64,000 bases of DNA, taken from assembly GCA_910585235.1 (NCBI GenBank), contig CAJUCM010000005.1, positions 42,945-106,944 on the forward strand, given 5' to 3'. Source of the DNA: an uncultured Christensenella sp. (GTDB taxonomy: Bacteria; Bacillota; Clostridia; Christensenellales; Borkfalkiaceae). Below, piece by piece: positions 8,750 to 16,097 of the stretch (the stretch's first letter is position 1; every line of letters begins with the position of its first letter). The notes under the pieces were generated by a model. It saw nothing but the letters and a program-made list of their open reading frames with translations, was not told the origin of the DNA and searched no databases. The position numbers and the translations under genes are program-made.

Positions 8750-8801
8750 ATTATAACTCTTTTCCGAAAAAATTGCAATTCCCGAAAAAATATATTATAA
8801 T
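8750..8801. promoter_or_regulatory. back-to-back divergent promoters sharing one palindromic -35 box
   Basis: TTGCAA at 8773-8778 is its own reverse complement, within AATTGCAATT. On the plus strand a 17-bp spacer leads to TATAAT at 8796-8801. On the minus strand a 17-bp spacer leads to TATAAT at 8755-8750. The same hexamer can therefore serve the lipid kinase promoter and the cca promoter, but not both at once. Confidence 0.75.
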
Positions 8802-8841
8802 AAAAGAGTTAAACGAAACGTCACGAATGAGGAAGCGCCGA

Positions 8842-9714
8842 ATGCTGGATCTGATCGTCTATCAAAAATCTCTGAATAAAAAGGGTCGTAAACTGTTAAC
8901 GGCGATCGAATCCGCGCTCAAAGCGAACGGAGAAGAGTACCGCATTCATGTTGCGACGAGAGAGGGAGAGGCGATCGGGCTTGCGCAGTCGCTCACCCGC
9001 GACGGTGCGGAAAAACTCGTCGCGTTCGGCGGGGACGGAACGCTGAACGAAGTCGTGAACGGAATATGCGATCCCGCGCGGTGCGTGCTCGGACTCATTC
9101 CCGCGGGAACGGGAAACGACTTTTCCGCGGCGGCAAAAATCCCGAAGGGGATCGCTGCGCTCGATCTTATTTTGAAAGGCGAACCCAAGCCGACGGACTA
9201 TATCCAGTTCGACGACGGAAAGAGAAGTATCAACATTGCTGGCATGGGGATCGACGTAGATATTCTTCAACGCGTCGCGCGGAAGAAGAGGGGAGGAAAG
9301 AGCAAGTACTTTTTCAGTCTGCTCTCCTCGCTTATGCATTATAAGGCGATCGGGCTCGACGTTTCGGCGGACGGCGGAGAGGCGGTGCATTATCAGTCGC
9401 TGATCGCCTGCGTATGCAACGGAAGCCAACTCGGCGGCGGGATCCCTATGTGCCCCGACGCCGTGATCGACGACGGGAAAATGGAACTCGTCGTGGCGGA
9501 TTGTCCGCCGCGGCACAAAATCCCCGGCGCGCTCATCAAGCTCATGCGCGGGAAAGTGCTGTCACTTTCCATTACGCACAGAGTGAGCTGTACTACGGCG
9601 CGCATCACGATGCCGGAGGGCAGTTTTCTCGCACAGTACGACGGCGAGATCAAAGAATGCGAATCGCTTACCGCAACGATCGTAAGCGGAAAATTGAAAA
9701 TGTTCCGAGGTTGA
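8842..9714 (+). CDS. diacylglycerol-kinase-family lipid kinase
   Basis: A 290-residue member of the DagK/YegS/BmrU family of lipid kinases. It shows the nucleotide-binding signature FGGDGTLNEVVNG near residues 60-72, the IPAGTGNDFS motif after it, and the C-terminal beta-rich region with QYDGE. The family phosphorylates diacylglycerol or other lipids at the inner membrane face. Two ATGs are possible; 8842 (MLDLIVYQKSLNKKG) is chosen because GAGGAAG precedes it and it matches the family start, while 8827 would add five basic residues. The next gene starts one base after its stop, so they form an operon. Confidence 0.88.
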   Translation: MLDLIVYQKSLNKKGRKLLTAIESALKANGEEYRIHVATREGEAIGLAQSLTRDGAEKLVAFGGDGTLNEVVNGICDPARCVLGLIPAGTGNDFSAAAKIPKGIAALDLILKGEPKPTDYIQFDDGKRSINIAGMGIDVDILQRVARKKRGGKSKYFFSLLSSLMHYKAIGLDVSADGGEAVHYQSLIACVCNGSQLGGGIPMCPDAVIDDGKMELVVADCPPRHKIPGALIKLMRGKVLSLSITHRVSCTTARITMPEGSFLAQYDGEIKECESLTATIVSGKLKMFRG

Positions 9715-9715
9715 A

Positions 9716-10786
9716 ATGCGGAAATTTTTCAGAACGGTGCTCGATAAGATCCCGACGGCGGTCATCGTCGTGGACGACAAGTTGAGGGTGCGCTTTACAA
9801 ACCGCGCGCTGCTCGACTATTTCGGCACGCAGGCGCGGAAGGGCGTCATGCGCGATCTTATCTCGTGCGAGGAGCCGTCAAAGGCTTGCGGCGAAGGGGT
9901 GCGTTGCCGCGACTGTCCTCTGCGCCTTCTGTTCCTTTCCGCCCGCAACAATAAGGGTTCGGCGTTCCGCCGTATCGTTCTGAATACGAAGGACGGGGGA
10001 GCGCGCATTACCTGTCCCTTCCGCGTATCGCCCATGGGTAAAAAATACATGGTCGCGATCATGGAGAACGTGCAGGAAGCGGAAATCACGCGCGAGCTCT
10101 ATTCCGCGCAGTCCATTCAGCAGAAACTTCTTCCGCCCCCGCACAACTGGGACGGCACGCCCTATTCCTATATGTATATCCCCTGCCGCGCGATCGGCGG
10201 AGACCTGCCCGACGTGTATCAGTTGGAGGGGAATACGATGGGTTTCCTTGCAGACGTTTCGGGCAAGGGAATTTCGGCGGGAATGCTCTCCGCATTCGTC
10301 AAGGCGGGTTGGAACAAGTCGGACGTTTCCCCTTCGAAAGCGCTCCGCGGGCTCAATTCCAAATTTCAGGAACTCAACCTCGACGAGAGCAACTATGTGA
10401 CCGCGGCGGCGATCAGGATCGACAACGCAAAGCGCCAGATCCGCTATTCGCTCGCGGGGCACAACGCGCCCATGCTACTCAAAAGCGGTTCGGGGATCAA
10501 CGAGATCGAAATGAACGCCCCGCCCGTCTCCAACTGGATCCCCGACTTCGGCTACGAGGATCAGTTTATCAGCTACCGCAAGGGGGATATTCTCGTCATG
10601 ATGACGGACGGGATCATCGAGAGTCGCAACCCGAAAGGGGAGATGTTTTCGCTCGAACGCGTGGAGGAAATTCTCCGTAAAGCGGAGAGCGCGGAGACCT
10701 TTATCGAACGCTTGCGCGCGTCGGTCACGGATTTCTGCGGCACGTTCAGCGACGATCTGACGGCAATCGCCTTTGATTTACAGTAA
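9716..10786 (+). CDS. PAS-domain SpoIIE-type PP2C phosphatase with a cysteine cluster
   Basis: A 356-residue signalling protein. Residues 1-115 form a PAS domain (VIVVDDKLRVRFTNRALLDYF) that contains a four-cysteine cluster near residues 52-68: SCEEPSKACGEGVRCRDCP. A short linker (QSIQQKLLPPP) leads to a SpoIIE-type phosphatase domain with GGDLPDV, DVSGKGISAGMLSAF, GHNAP, TDGIIESRN and DDLTAIAF. Such enzymes dephosphorylate anti-anti-sigma factors or similar partners. The cysteine cluster suggests a redox or metal/Fe-S input; that is inference. No kinase or anti-sigma gene lies nearby. Cytoplasmic, with no membrane segment. Confidence 0.88.
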   Translation: MRKFFRTVLDKIPTAVIVVDDKLRVRFTNRALLDYFGTQARKGVMRDLISCEEPSKACGEGVRCRDCPLRLLFLSARNNKGSAFRRIVLNTKDGGARITCPFRVSPMGKKYMVAIMENVQEAEITRELYSAQSIQQKLLPPPHNWDGTPYSYMYIPCRAIGGDLPDVYQLEGNTMGFLADVSGKGISAGMLSAFVKAGWNKSDVSPSKALRGLNSKFQELNLDESNYVTAAAIRIDNAKRQIRYSLAGHNAPMLLKSGSGINEIEMNAPPVSNWIPDFGYEDQFISYRKGDILVMMTDGIIESRNPKGEMFSLERVEEILRKAESAETFIERLRASVTDFCGTFSDDLTAIAFDLQ

Positions 10787-10796
10787 TTTCGGCAAC

Positions 10797-10830
10797 AAAA
10801 AAACTCCCGCAAAAATGCGGGAGTTTTTTT
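10797..10830. terminator. bidirectional rho-independent terminator
   Basis: AAACTCCCGC / GCGGGAGTTT, 10-bp stem with six-base loop, A-rich before and T-rich after. It separates the convergent phosphatase gene and the small membrane protein gene. Confidence 0.9.
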
Positions 10831-10839
10831 GATTGTCGG

Positions 10840-11061
10840 TTAAATATTCAGTATCCGGCAAATGCTTCCCTTGGCGATCATAAAGATGAGATCGAGAATC
10901 CAGAGAATGAATCCGAGACCGATGAGACGGATGATGCCCGCAACGATCTTACCTTCGGTAAAACGGGTGATCGCACCCAAGATCCACGCGGTAAAAGGAA
11001 TGATCGCGAGAATAATGCTGACGATGTAGTTCAACCCGAAATAGTCTTTGTTCCTAGCCAT
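10840..11061 (-). CDS. small two-helix membrane protein of unknown function
   Basis: 73 residues with two strong hydrophobic segments (YIVSIILAIIPFTAWILGAI and a second from GIIRLIGLGFILWILDLIFM) joined by a short polar turn (TRFTEGK). The N-terminus is short and charged. AAGGAG sits seven bases before the ATG and a consensus promoter lies upstream, so the gene looks real and independently expressed. I do not recognise a family with confidence; it resembles small TM2- or superinfection-immunity-like membrane proteins only in general layout. Confidence 0.7.
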   Translation of the reverse strand: MARNKDYFGLNYIVSIILAIIPFTAWILGAITRFTEGKIVAGIIRLIGLGFILWILDLIFMIAKGSICRILNI

Positions 11062-11091
11062 AATAATTCTCCTTTTTTTATTCTTACTGTT

Positions 11092-11120
11092 ATTCTACAT
11101 ATCCTATGCGGAAATGTCAA
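11092..11120 (-). promoter_or_regulatory. sigma-A promoter of the small membrane protein
   Basis: On the minus strand TTGACA (11120-11115), 17 bp, TAGAAT (11097-11092), about 31 bp before the ATG. Confidence 0.8.
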
Positions 11121-11144
11121 GAGTTTATGTGAAAATTTTATTTT

Positions 11145-11684
11145 TTATTTTTTGAGCGATTGCGTCATAAACGTTTTGCCCGTCGTCACGTCCTTCCAGA
11201 AGAGAACGCCGTCCTCGATTACGATGCAGGAATGGGGGGACTCCTCTTTGGGAATGGAGACCGAACCGCAATTCACATAGGTGCAGTTCTCGCGGTTTTC
11301 AAAAGCGGGAACGTGGAAATGTCCGTTAAACAGCAGATCGTTTTGATCGAGATATGCGGGCGTTTTGTGTCCGTGCGCCGCGATCGCGTTCCGTCCCTCC
11401 GCCGTAAAATAGGCAAAGTCCGCTTCAACGGGAAACTGTAAAACGAGCGTATCCACTTCGCTGTCGCAGTTGCCCTTGATGCAGAGGATATGCTCCTTGA
11501 CGCCGTTTAGAAGTTCCGCCGTTTTCAGCGTGGAATAATCGCGGGGCAAAGGATTTCTTGCACCGTGGTAGAGGAGGTCTCCGAGCAGAAAGAGTTTTTC
11601 CGCACGCTCTTTTTCAAAGAGCTCCAAAAGTTTTGCGCAGTAGTAGGACGAACCGTGAATGTCCGAAGCGATCATAAGTTTCAT
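11145..11684 (-). CDS. YfcE/MJ0936-type metallophosphodiesterase
   Basis: A 179-residue calcineurin-like phosphoesterase. It has all the family metal motifs in order: SDIHG near residue 7, GDLLYHG near 36, GNCD near 73, AHGHK near 104 and GHFH near 120. YfcE-like enzymes are phosphodiesterases with broad in vitro activity; the physiological substrate is unknown. Its ATG overlaps the stop of the upstream HAD gene by four bases, so the two are co-translated. Confidence 0.9.
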   Translation of the reverse strand: MKLMIASDIHGSSYYCAKLLELFEKERAEKLFLLGDLLYHGARNPLPRDYSTLKTAELLNGVKEHILCIKGNCDSEVDTLVLQFPVEADFAYFTAEGRNAIAAHGHKTPAYLDQNDLLFNGHFHVPAFENRENCTYVNCGSVSIPKEESPHSCIVIEDGVLFWKDVTTGKTFMTQSLKK

Positions 11685-12484
11685 AACCGTTGCTCCTTAG
11701 AGAGAAACTCTTTCAGTTTCAGAACGACGCCGCCGTCGCGGTTGGATGGCACGACGTTGCGGATGAGTTTTTTCAAAGGTGGATACGCGTTTTCCGTCAC
11801 ATAGGCGTGTCCGCATTCCAAGAGCATTTCATAGTCGTTCATGTGGTCCCCGAACGCGGCGCACTCGTCGGCGTTGAACGAAAATTTTTGCTTGATGAAC
11901 CGCATGGCGTCGCCTTTGTTCGCATTGAGCGCCGAAACGTCGCACCAGTCCGCGCCCGAAAGCGTGGTGCGCAGAAAGGGAATTTTTTCGGGCAGATATT
12001 TTATACAGTTATTATGGGAACCCAGCGTGTCGTATATGGCGATTTTGCATATTTTTTCCCTGCCCACTACGTCGTCGAGAGAGCCGACCTGAACGCAGTT
12101 CGTGTAGGAAAGGCACGCGCAGGTATGAAACGGATTTTCGGAATTTTCGATATACGAATTTTCACTGCCGCAGAGCATGGGGAAAATGTTCGGGATCGAA
12201 CGGATCGCGTCGAGCGCGTCCTTGATCAGTTCGTCCGGAATGGGGTTGAGATAGAGCGTCTCCCCGCGGTATCTGACGAGAGCGCCGTTCTCCGCAATAA
12301 AGAGTACGTCGTTTTCGACGGGTGCGAACAGTTTTTTAAGATTCGCGTATTGTCGTCCGCTTGCGGGGCAAAAAAGGATTCCCCGCCGCGTCAATTCCCG
12401 TATGACGGGAAATGCTTCTTCGGGTACGCGTTGGTTTTGATCGAGAAGCGTCCCGTCTAAATCGGTTGCAATAAATTTCAGCAT
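11681..12484 (-). CDS. Cof-type HAD hydrolase
   Basis: A 267-residue HAD phosphatase of the Cof subfamily (cap type IIB). Motif I is DLDGTLLDQ near residues 8-16, motif II/III lies in the NKGDAM region, and motif IV is FGDHMNDYEML. Such enzymes dephosphorylate sugar phosphates, flavin precursors or other small metabolites; the substrate here is unknown. ATG at 12484 (MLKFIATDLDG) fits the family start; an in-frame GTG at 12508 would add eight residues. First gene of a two-gene unit with the YfcE-type phosphodiesterase. Confidence 0.88.
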   Translation of the reverse strand: MLKFIATDLDGTLLDQNQRVPEEAFPVIRELTRRGILFCPASGRQYANLKKLFAPVENDVLFIAENGALVRYRGETLYLNPIPDELIKDALDAIRSIPNIFPMLCGSENSYIENSENPFHTCACLSYTNCVQVGSLDDVVGREKICKIAIYDTLGSHNNCIKYLPEKIPFLRTTLSGADWCDVSALNANKGDAMRFIKQKFSFNADECAAFGDHMNDYEMLLECGHAYVTENAYPPLKKLIRNVVPSNRDGGVVLKLKEFLSKEQRL

Positions 12485-12489
12485 GGTCT

Positions 12490-12525
12490 CAAAAAGCGTC
12501 CCGCCCACGGAAAGCGGGGGCGGGC
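12490..12525 (-). terminator. probable terminator after the dehydrogenase gene
   Basis: A GC-rich inverted repeat (CCCGCCC / GGGCGGG with an AAAG-centred loop) followed on the minus strand by ACGCTTTTTG. It lies between the dehydrogenase stop and the HAD start, and may only partly terminate because the HAD gene begins right after it. Confidence 0.5.
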
Positions 12526-12537
12526 AATGAATTACAA

Positions 12538-13545
12538 TCAGAATAAATTATAAATATAGGTGCGGAACGCGTCGAGGGAATCGTCTCCGCTCTCGTTCCT
12601 GAAAAAGTCCTCCGGATTGTCCAAAGCCGTCATGGTGGTTTTTAAGGGGTCGAGGTTGACCGCTTTGCTGATGATCAGGTTGAACGCGGTTTCGAGCGTG
12701 CCTTCCGGATCGGATACCGAAATCACCGTGAGCTGTTTTTTCATAGCGATCCCGAAGTCGATGGTAAATCCCGTGCGGTCGGGCGCGCATACGGCGACGG
12801 CTCCGCCGTTTCTCACAAGTTCAAACGCAAGATCGGGTTCCTCGTCCGCGGTCTTAATGAAGATCGCTTTGTCGGCAAGCCTTCCGCCCGTGACGGAGGC
12901 AACTTCGCCGATCACGTTTTCGGAGACGGGAAGCGCGTAATACACGCCGCACTTCTTTGCAAGATAAAGTCTGTCGGGGTGAGAGTCGATCAGGATCGGG
13001 GAGATCTGCTGATAGATGAGCAGCTGCGAAATGAGGATCCCGATAAAGTTTGCGCCGACTACGGCAACGCGGTCGCCCTTTTTCATTTGAAGCCGGTCGA
13101 TGACCGTTTTGGCGATCGCAATGTAATGCACGAGCAGGGCGTCAATATCGCCCACGGAATCGGGCAGGGGCGTCATTTCGTCCGCGCCGACGTTGATAAA
13201 GTCGCGCAAAAATCCGTTTTCGGTCATGCCGCGGATACTGACTTCCTCTTCCGAAAAATCCACTTCCTCCGTTCCGCGGTTAGGTTTTTCGCGATAGGCG
13301 TGCAGAAGTACGCGCATATTCTTGGGAAAGAGCGGATTATCCGTCTGCGTGGAGATCTGTCCGATCGCAAAGCGCCCAGGAATGAGGGGCATTTTCGCTT
13401 TTACGACGCCCTTGTAAATTTCGGCATCGACTTTGGCGAGCATGGTCTTTGTCACGCGGACGCGGATCTTGCCCTCTTCCGCTTCGGGAACGGGGCAGTC
13501 TTCTCTTGTGAGTTCGCGCGGCTCGTTGAGTTTCCAGACGTTCAT
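12538..13545 (-). CDS. MDR-superfamily dehydrogenase lacking the zinc-site cysteines
   Basis: A 335-residue medium-chain dehydrogenase/reductase-like protein. The N-terminal GroES-like fold starts MNVWKLNEPRELTRED, and the Rossmann domain follows with KKGDRVAVVGANFIGILISQ, followed by an acidic-tipped strand (ILIDSHPDRL). The usual catalytic Cys and the four-cysteine structural zinc lobe are missing, so it may be a non-zinc reductase or a degenerate member. ATG at 13545 has GGAG upstream; the frame is open further but without a plausible start. Substrate unknown. Transcribed alone from its own promoter. Confidence 0.75.
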   Translation of the reverse strand: MNVWKLNEPRELTREDCPVPEAEEGKIRVRVTKTMLAKVDAEIYKGVVKAKMPLIPGRFAIGQISTQTDNPLFPKNMRVLLHAYREKPNRGTEEVDFSEEEVSIRGMTENGFLRDFINVGADEMTPLPDSVGDIDALLVHYIAIAKTVIDRLQMKKGDRVAVVGANFIGILISQLLIYQQISPILIDSHPDRLYLAKKCGVYYALPVSENVIGEVASVTGGRLADKAIFIKTADEEPDLAFELVRNGGAVAVCAPDRTGFTIDFGIAMKKQLTVISVSDPEGTLETAFNLIISKAVNLDPLKTTMTALDNPEDFFRNESGDDSLDAFRTYIYNLF

Positions 13546-13620
13546 GAATTCTCCTTGGAATGAATTTGCTCCGCTTTTTTCAGCTTGCGCCGTTCGGGTG
13601 CCAGACCGAACTTTTATTAT

Positions 13621-13649
13621 ATTATACCGCTTTTTCCGAAAAATGGCAA
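13621..13649 (-). promoter_or_regulatory. sigma-A promoter of the MDR dehydrogenase
   Basis: On the minus strand TTGCCA (13649-13644), 17 bp, TATAAT (13626-13621). Confidence 0.75.
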
Positions 13650-13802
13650 GCAATTCGCACATATTCTCCCGAAAGCGGGAAAACGCAAGAATTTTGCACG
13701 ATAAATCAAATTTTTCAGTGATCGGATACGTTCACAATCGACAGGGTCAGCGGCGCAGGAGAGCGCATGATGCCGTAAAAAGCGGAAAATATGAAAAACG
13801 GG

Positions 13803-13833
13803 AACAAGGACGCCCTGCGGGGCGTTTCTTGTT
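13803..13833 (+). terminator. terminator-like inverted repeat in the dehydrogenase-rpmE gap
   Basis: AACAAG-ACGCCC pairs with GGGCGT-CTTGTT around a TGCG loop, and the right arm itself is T-rich. The roughly 400-bp gap 13546-13951 otherwise holds the two promoters and no convincing reading frame. The repeat is not the end of any gene I can see, so it may end a small RNA transcribed from about 13650-13800, although no clear promoter for one is visible. Confidence 0.45.
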
Positions 13834-13881
13834 AAGCGATAAAAAATGAGCAAGAAATTTCGTTTGTATTCTGAAAATCAG

Positions 13882-13910
13882 TTGACGAACGAATAAAAAA
13901 CGGATATAAT
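13882..13910 (+). promoter_or_regulatory. sigma-A promoter of rpmE
   Basis: TTGACG (13882-13887), 17 bp, TATAAT (13905-13910), about 41 bp before the ATG. Confidence 0.8.
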
Positions 13911-13951
13911 ATGCCTTGTAAATGAGTATAATACCGAGCGAGGTGAAAAAT

Positions 13952-14155
13952 ATGAAAGCTGACATTCATCCGAACTATCACGAAGTACAGGTCGTCTGCG
14001 CTTGCGGAGCGACTTTTACGACGGGAACGACGAAGGATACCGACGTTCTGAAAGTGGATATTTGCAGTAAGTGCCACCCTTTCTTCACAGGCAGACAAAA
14101 ACTTGTGGATACAGGCGGTCGTGTCGATAAGTTCAAAAAAAGATACGGAATTTAA
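13952..14155 (+). CDS. rpmE: 50S ribosomal protein L31, zinc-binding form
   Basis: A 67-residue L31 (bL31). It starts MKADIHPNYHEVQVVCACG and carries the CxC...CxxC zinc site (CACG and CSKC), which marks the zinc-containing type. It bridges the ribosomal subunits. ATG at 13952 has GAGGTG seven bases upstream; an upstream in-frame ATG would add ten residues not found in L31. A terminator follows at once, before the DUF1385-PrmC gene. Confidence 0.96.
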   Translation: MKADIHPNYHEVQVVCACGATFTTGTTKDTDVLKVDICSKCHPFFTGRQKLVDTGGRVDKFKKRYGI

Positions 14156-14162
14156 TCGTAAG

Positions 14163-14191
14163 CAGCCTCTTATCCGAGAGGCTGTTTTGTT
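14163..14191 (+). terminator. terminator after rpmE
   Basis: CAGCCTCT / AGAGGCTG stem with a six-base loop followed by TTTTGTT. It lies between rpmE and the DUF1385-PrmC gene and may act as an attenuator, because no separate promoter is seen for the next gene. Confidence 0.8.
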
Positions 14192-14219
14192 AGGGAATCT
14201 TTTGTAGGACATAGCGGAT

Positions 14220-16097
14220 ATGAAGAAGAAAACGCAACGGACTTATATCGGCGGGCAGGCGGTCATTCAAGGCGTCATGATGCGCGGAAGGCGCGGCATG
14301 GCGACCGTCGTGCGCGACGATAAGGGCGAACTGCATATGGAAGCGAAGCGCATCACTCCTCCCGAAAAGAGGAAAAAGTGGACGCGCATTCCTTTCGTGC
14401 GCGGAGTGATCAATTTCGTACTTTCGCTTGTGGACGGCATGAAAGCGCTTTTGAGAAGCTCGGAAGTCGCGGTCGTTGAGGACGACGAGTCGTCGAGCAA
14501 GTTTTCCGCATGGATCGAAGAGAAGTGGAAAGTGAGCGCAAGCGACATCGTCACGTTTATCGCGACCCTCTTCGGCGTTGCGCTTGCGTGCGGACTCTTC
14601 GTGTTTTTGCCGAATTATCTGACGAGCCTTATCGACAATGCGGTGCGCGGACGCGGCATTCCCGCGGGCGAACCGCTCCCTGCCGTTAAGAATTGGGGAC
14701 AGGGCGGAATCTATTACAATCTTATAGAGGGCGGTTTCCGTCTCGTTATATTTATTTTCTACATTCTGTTTACCCTCCTTTTCAAATCTCTGCGCGAGAC
14801 TTACCGTTATCACGGCGCGGAACACAAGACGATCAACTGTTACGAATACGGTCTGCCGCTCACGACGGAGAACGTCAAGACTTGTTCGCGTATGCACGAC
14901 CGTTGCGGCACGACGTTTATTTTTATCGTGCTTCTTATCTCGATTCTGGCATTTGCGCTCGTGGGGTATCTCATTGTAGGGCTTGCGGGGCTTGCGACGG
15001 GCAACGCGTCGCTCGATATGTTTATTATGATCCTCATTAAGTTTGCCTGCCTGCCCGTTGTGGCGGGGGTTTCTTATGAGGTTCTGAAATTGCTGTCGCT
15101 CTCCGGTTCGCCGGCGCTCCTGCCCTTTAAGGCGCCCGGCTATCTCTTGCAGATGCTGACGACGCGCGAGCCGACCGACGATATGATCGAATGCGCGATC
15201 AAGGCGTTTGAAAAGGTGCTCGATATGGATAACGATCCCGAATCCCCCGAAAAGACGTTCGCCACCGACGAAAAACTGTCCAAACTGCTTGCCATGATGA
15301 AAAAGGGCTTTGCGGAAAAGGAGATCGACGGAACGGACGCGGAGTGGATCCTTGCGCTGACCTTGAACATTCCGAGGAGCTCGTTGAGTGAGGAGCGGAT
15401 CGTCAAGCAGGAATACACCAAAAAAATTCTCGAAATTTACGAATCCCGTCTGACGGGCAGACCGCTTTGGTATATTTTCGGAAGCACGGATTTCTACGGC
15501 TACCGTATCAACGTTGACGAGCGGGTCCTCATTCCCCGTCCCGAAACGGAGATCCTTGTACGGGAGGCGGTCGCCTCTCTGCGCGAGGGGGATACCATTC
15601 TCGATTTGTGCACGGGGAGCGGCGCGGTCGCCATTGCGATCGCCTGCGAAGCGGCGAAAGATAAAATGGTCTCCGTGACGGCGACCGACATCTCCGAGGG
15701 CGCGCTCGAAGTCGCGCGCTCTAACGCGCGCTTCAATAAGGCGAGTATCAATTTTATCAAAGCCGATCTCTTCGACGGCGTGCGCGGAAGATTCAACCTC
15801 ATCACGGCGAACCCGCCCTATATCAAGCGGGAGGAGATCGCCTCTCTTCAACGGGAAGTACGCGATTTTGAGCCGCGCATTGCATTGGACGGCGGGGTGG
15901 ACGGACTTGATTTTTACAGAAAGATCGCCCAAAAGATCAACCGCTATATTGCGCGCGGCGGCTTGCTCATTCTCGAATGCGGCGAGAACCAGGCGCAGGA
16001 CATTATCAAGATTTTCACGACGACGTCCCGCTGCGATTACGCCATGGTGGTGCGCGATCTGAGCGGCGTGGAACGCGTCATTAAAATAGGTTTCTGA
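14220..16097 (+). CDS. prmC: fusion of a DUF1385 membrane protein and release-factor methyltransferase PrmC
   Basis: A single 625-residue frame with two parts. Residues 1 to about 340 are a complete DUF1385 protein: YIGGQAVIQGVMMRGRRG, several membrane segments and the conserved YHGAEHKTINCYE motif. From about 350 onward it is a full PrmC/HemK, with an N-terminal helical domain (DAEWILALTLNIPRSSL), PLWYIFGSTDFYG, motif I LDLCTGSGAVAIAIA and the NPPY catalytic motif. PrmC methylates the GGQ glutamine of release factors, and prfA follows immediately. In many clostridia these are adjacent separate genes; here no stop lies between them. An internal start remains possible. Confidence 0.88.
   Translation: MKKKTQRTYIGGQAVIQGVMMRGRRGMATVVRDDKGELHMEAKRITPPEKRKKWTRIPFVRGVINFVLSLVDGMKALLRSSEVAVVEDDESSSKFSAWIEEKWKVSASDIVTFIATLFGVALACGLFVFLPNYLTSLIDNAVRGRGIPAGEPLPAVKNWGQGGIYYNLIEGGFRLVIFIFYILFTLLFKSLRETYRYHGAEHKTINCYEYGLPLTTENVKTCSRMHDRCGTTFIFIVLLISILAFALVGYLIVGLAGLATGNASLDMFIMILIKFACLPVVAGVSYEVLKLLSLSGSPALLPFKAPGYLLQMLTTREPTDDMIECAIKAFEKVLDMDNDPESPEKTFATDEKLSKLLAMMKKGFAEKEIDGTDAEWILALTLNIPRSSLSEERIVKQEYTKKILEIYESRLTGRPLWYIFGSTDFYGYRINVDERVLIPRPETEILVREAVASLREGDTILDLCTGSGAVAIAIACEAAKDKMVSVTATDISEGALEVARSNARFNKASINFIKADLFDGVRGRFNLITANPPYIKREEIASLQREVRDFEPRIALDGGVDGLDFYRKIAQKINRYIARGGLLILECGENQAQDIIKIFTTTSRCDYAMVVRDLSGVERVIKIGF

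Noticed and set aside
13690..13800. SRP RNA or glycine-type riboswitch in the rpmE upstream gap
   Set aside because: Short GGTCAG and GGAGAG strings look suggestive, but the rest of the conserved cores is missing.
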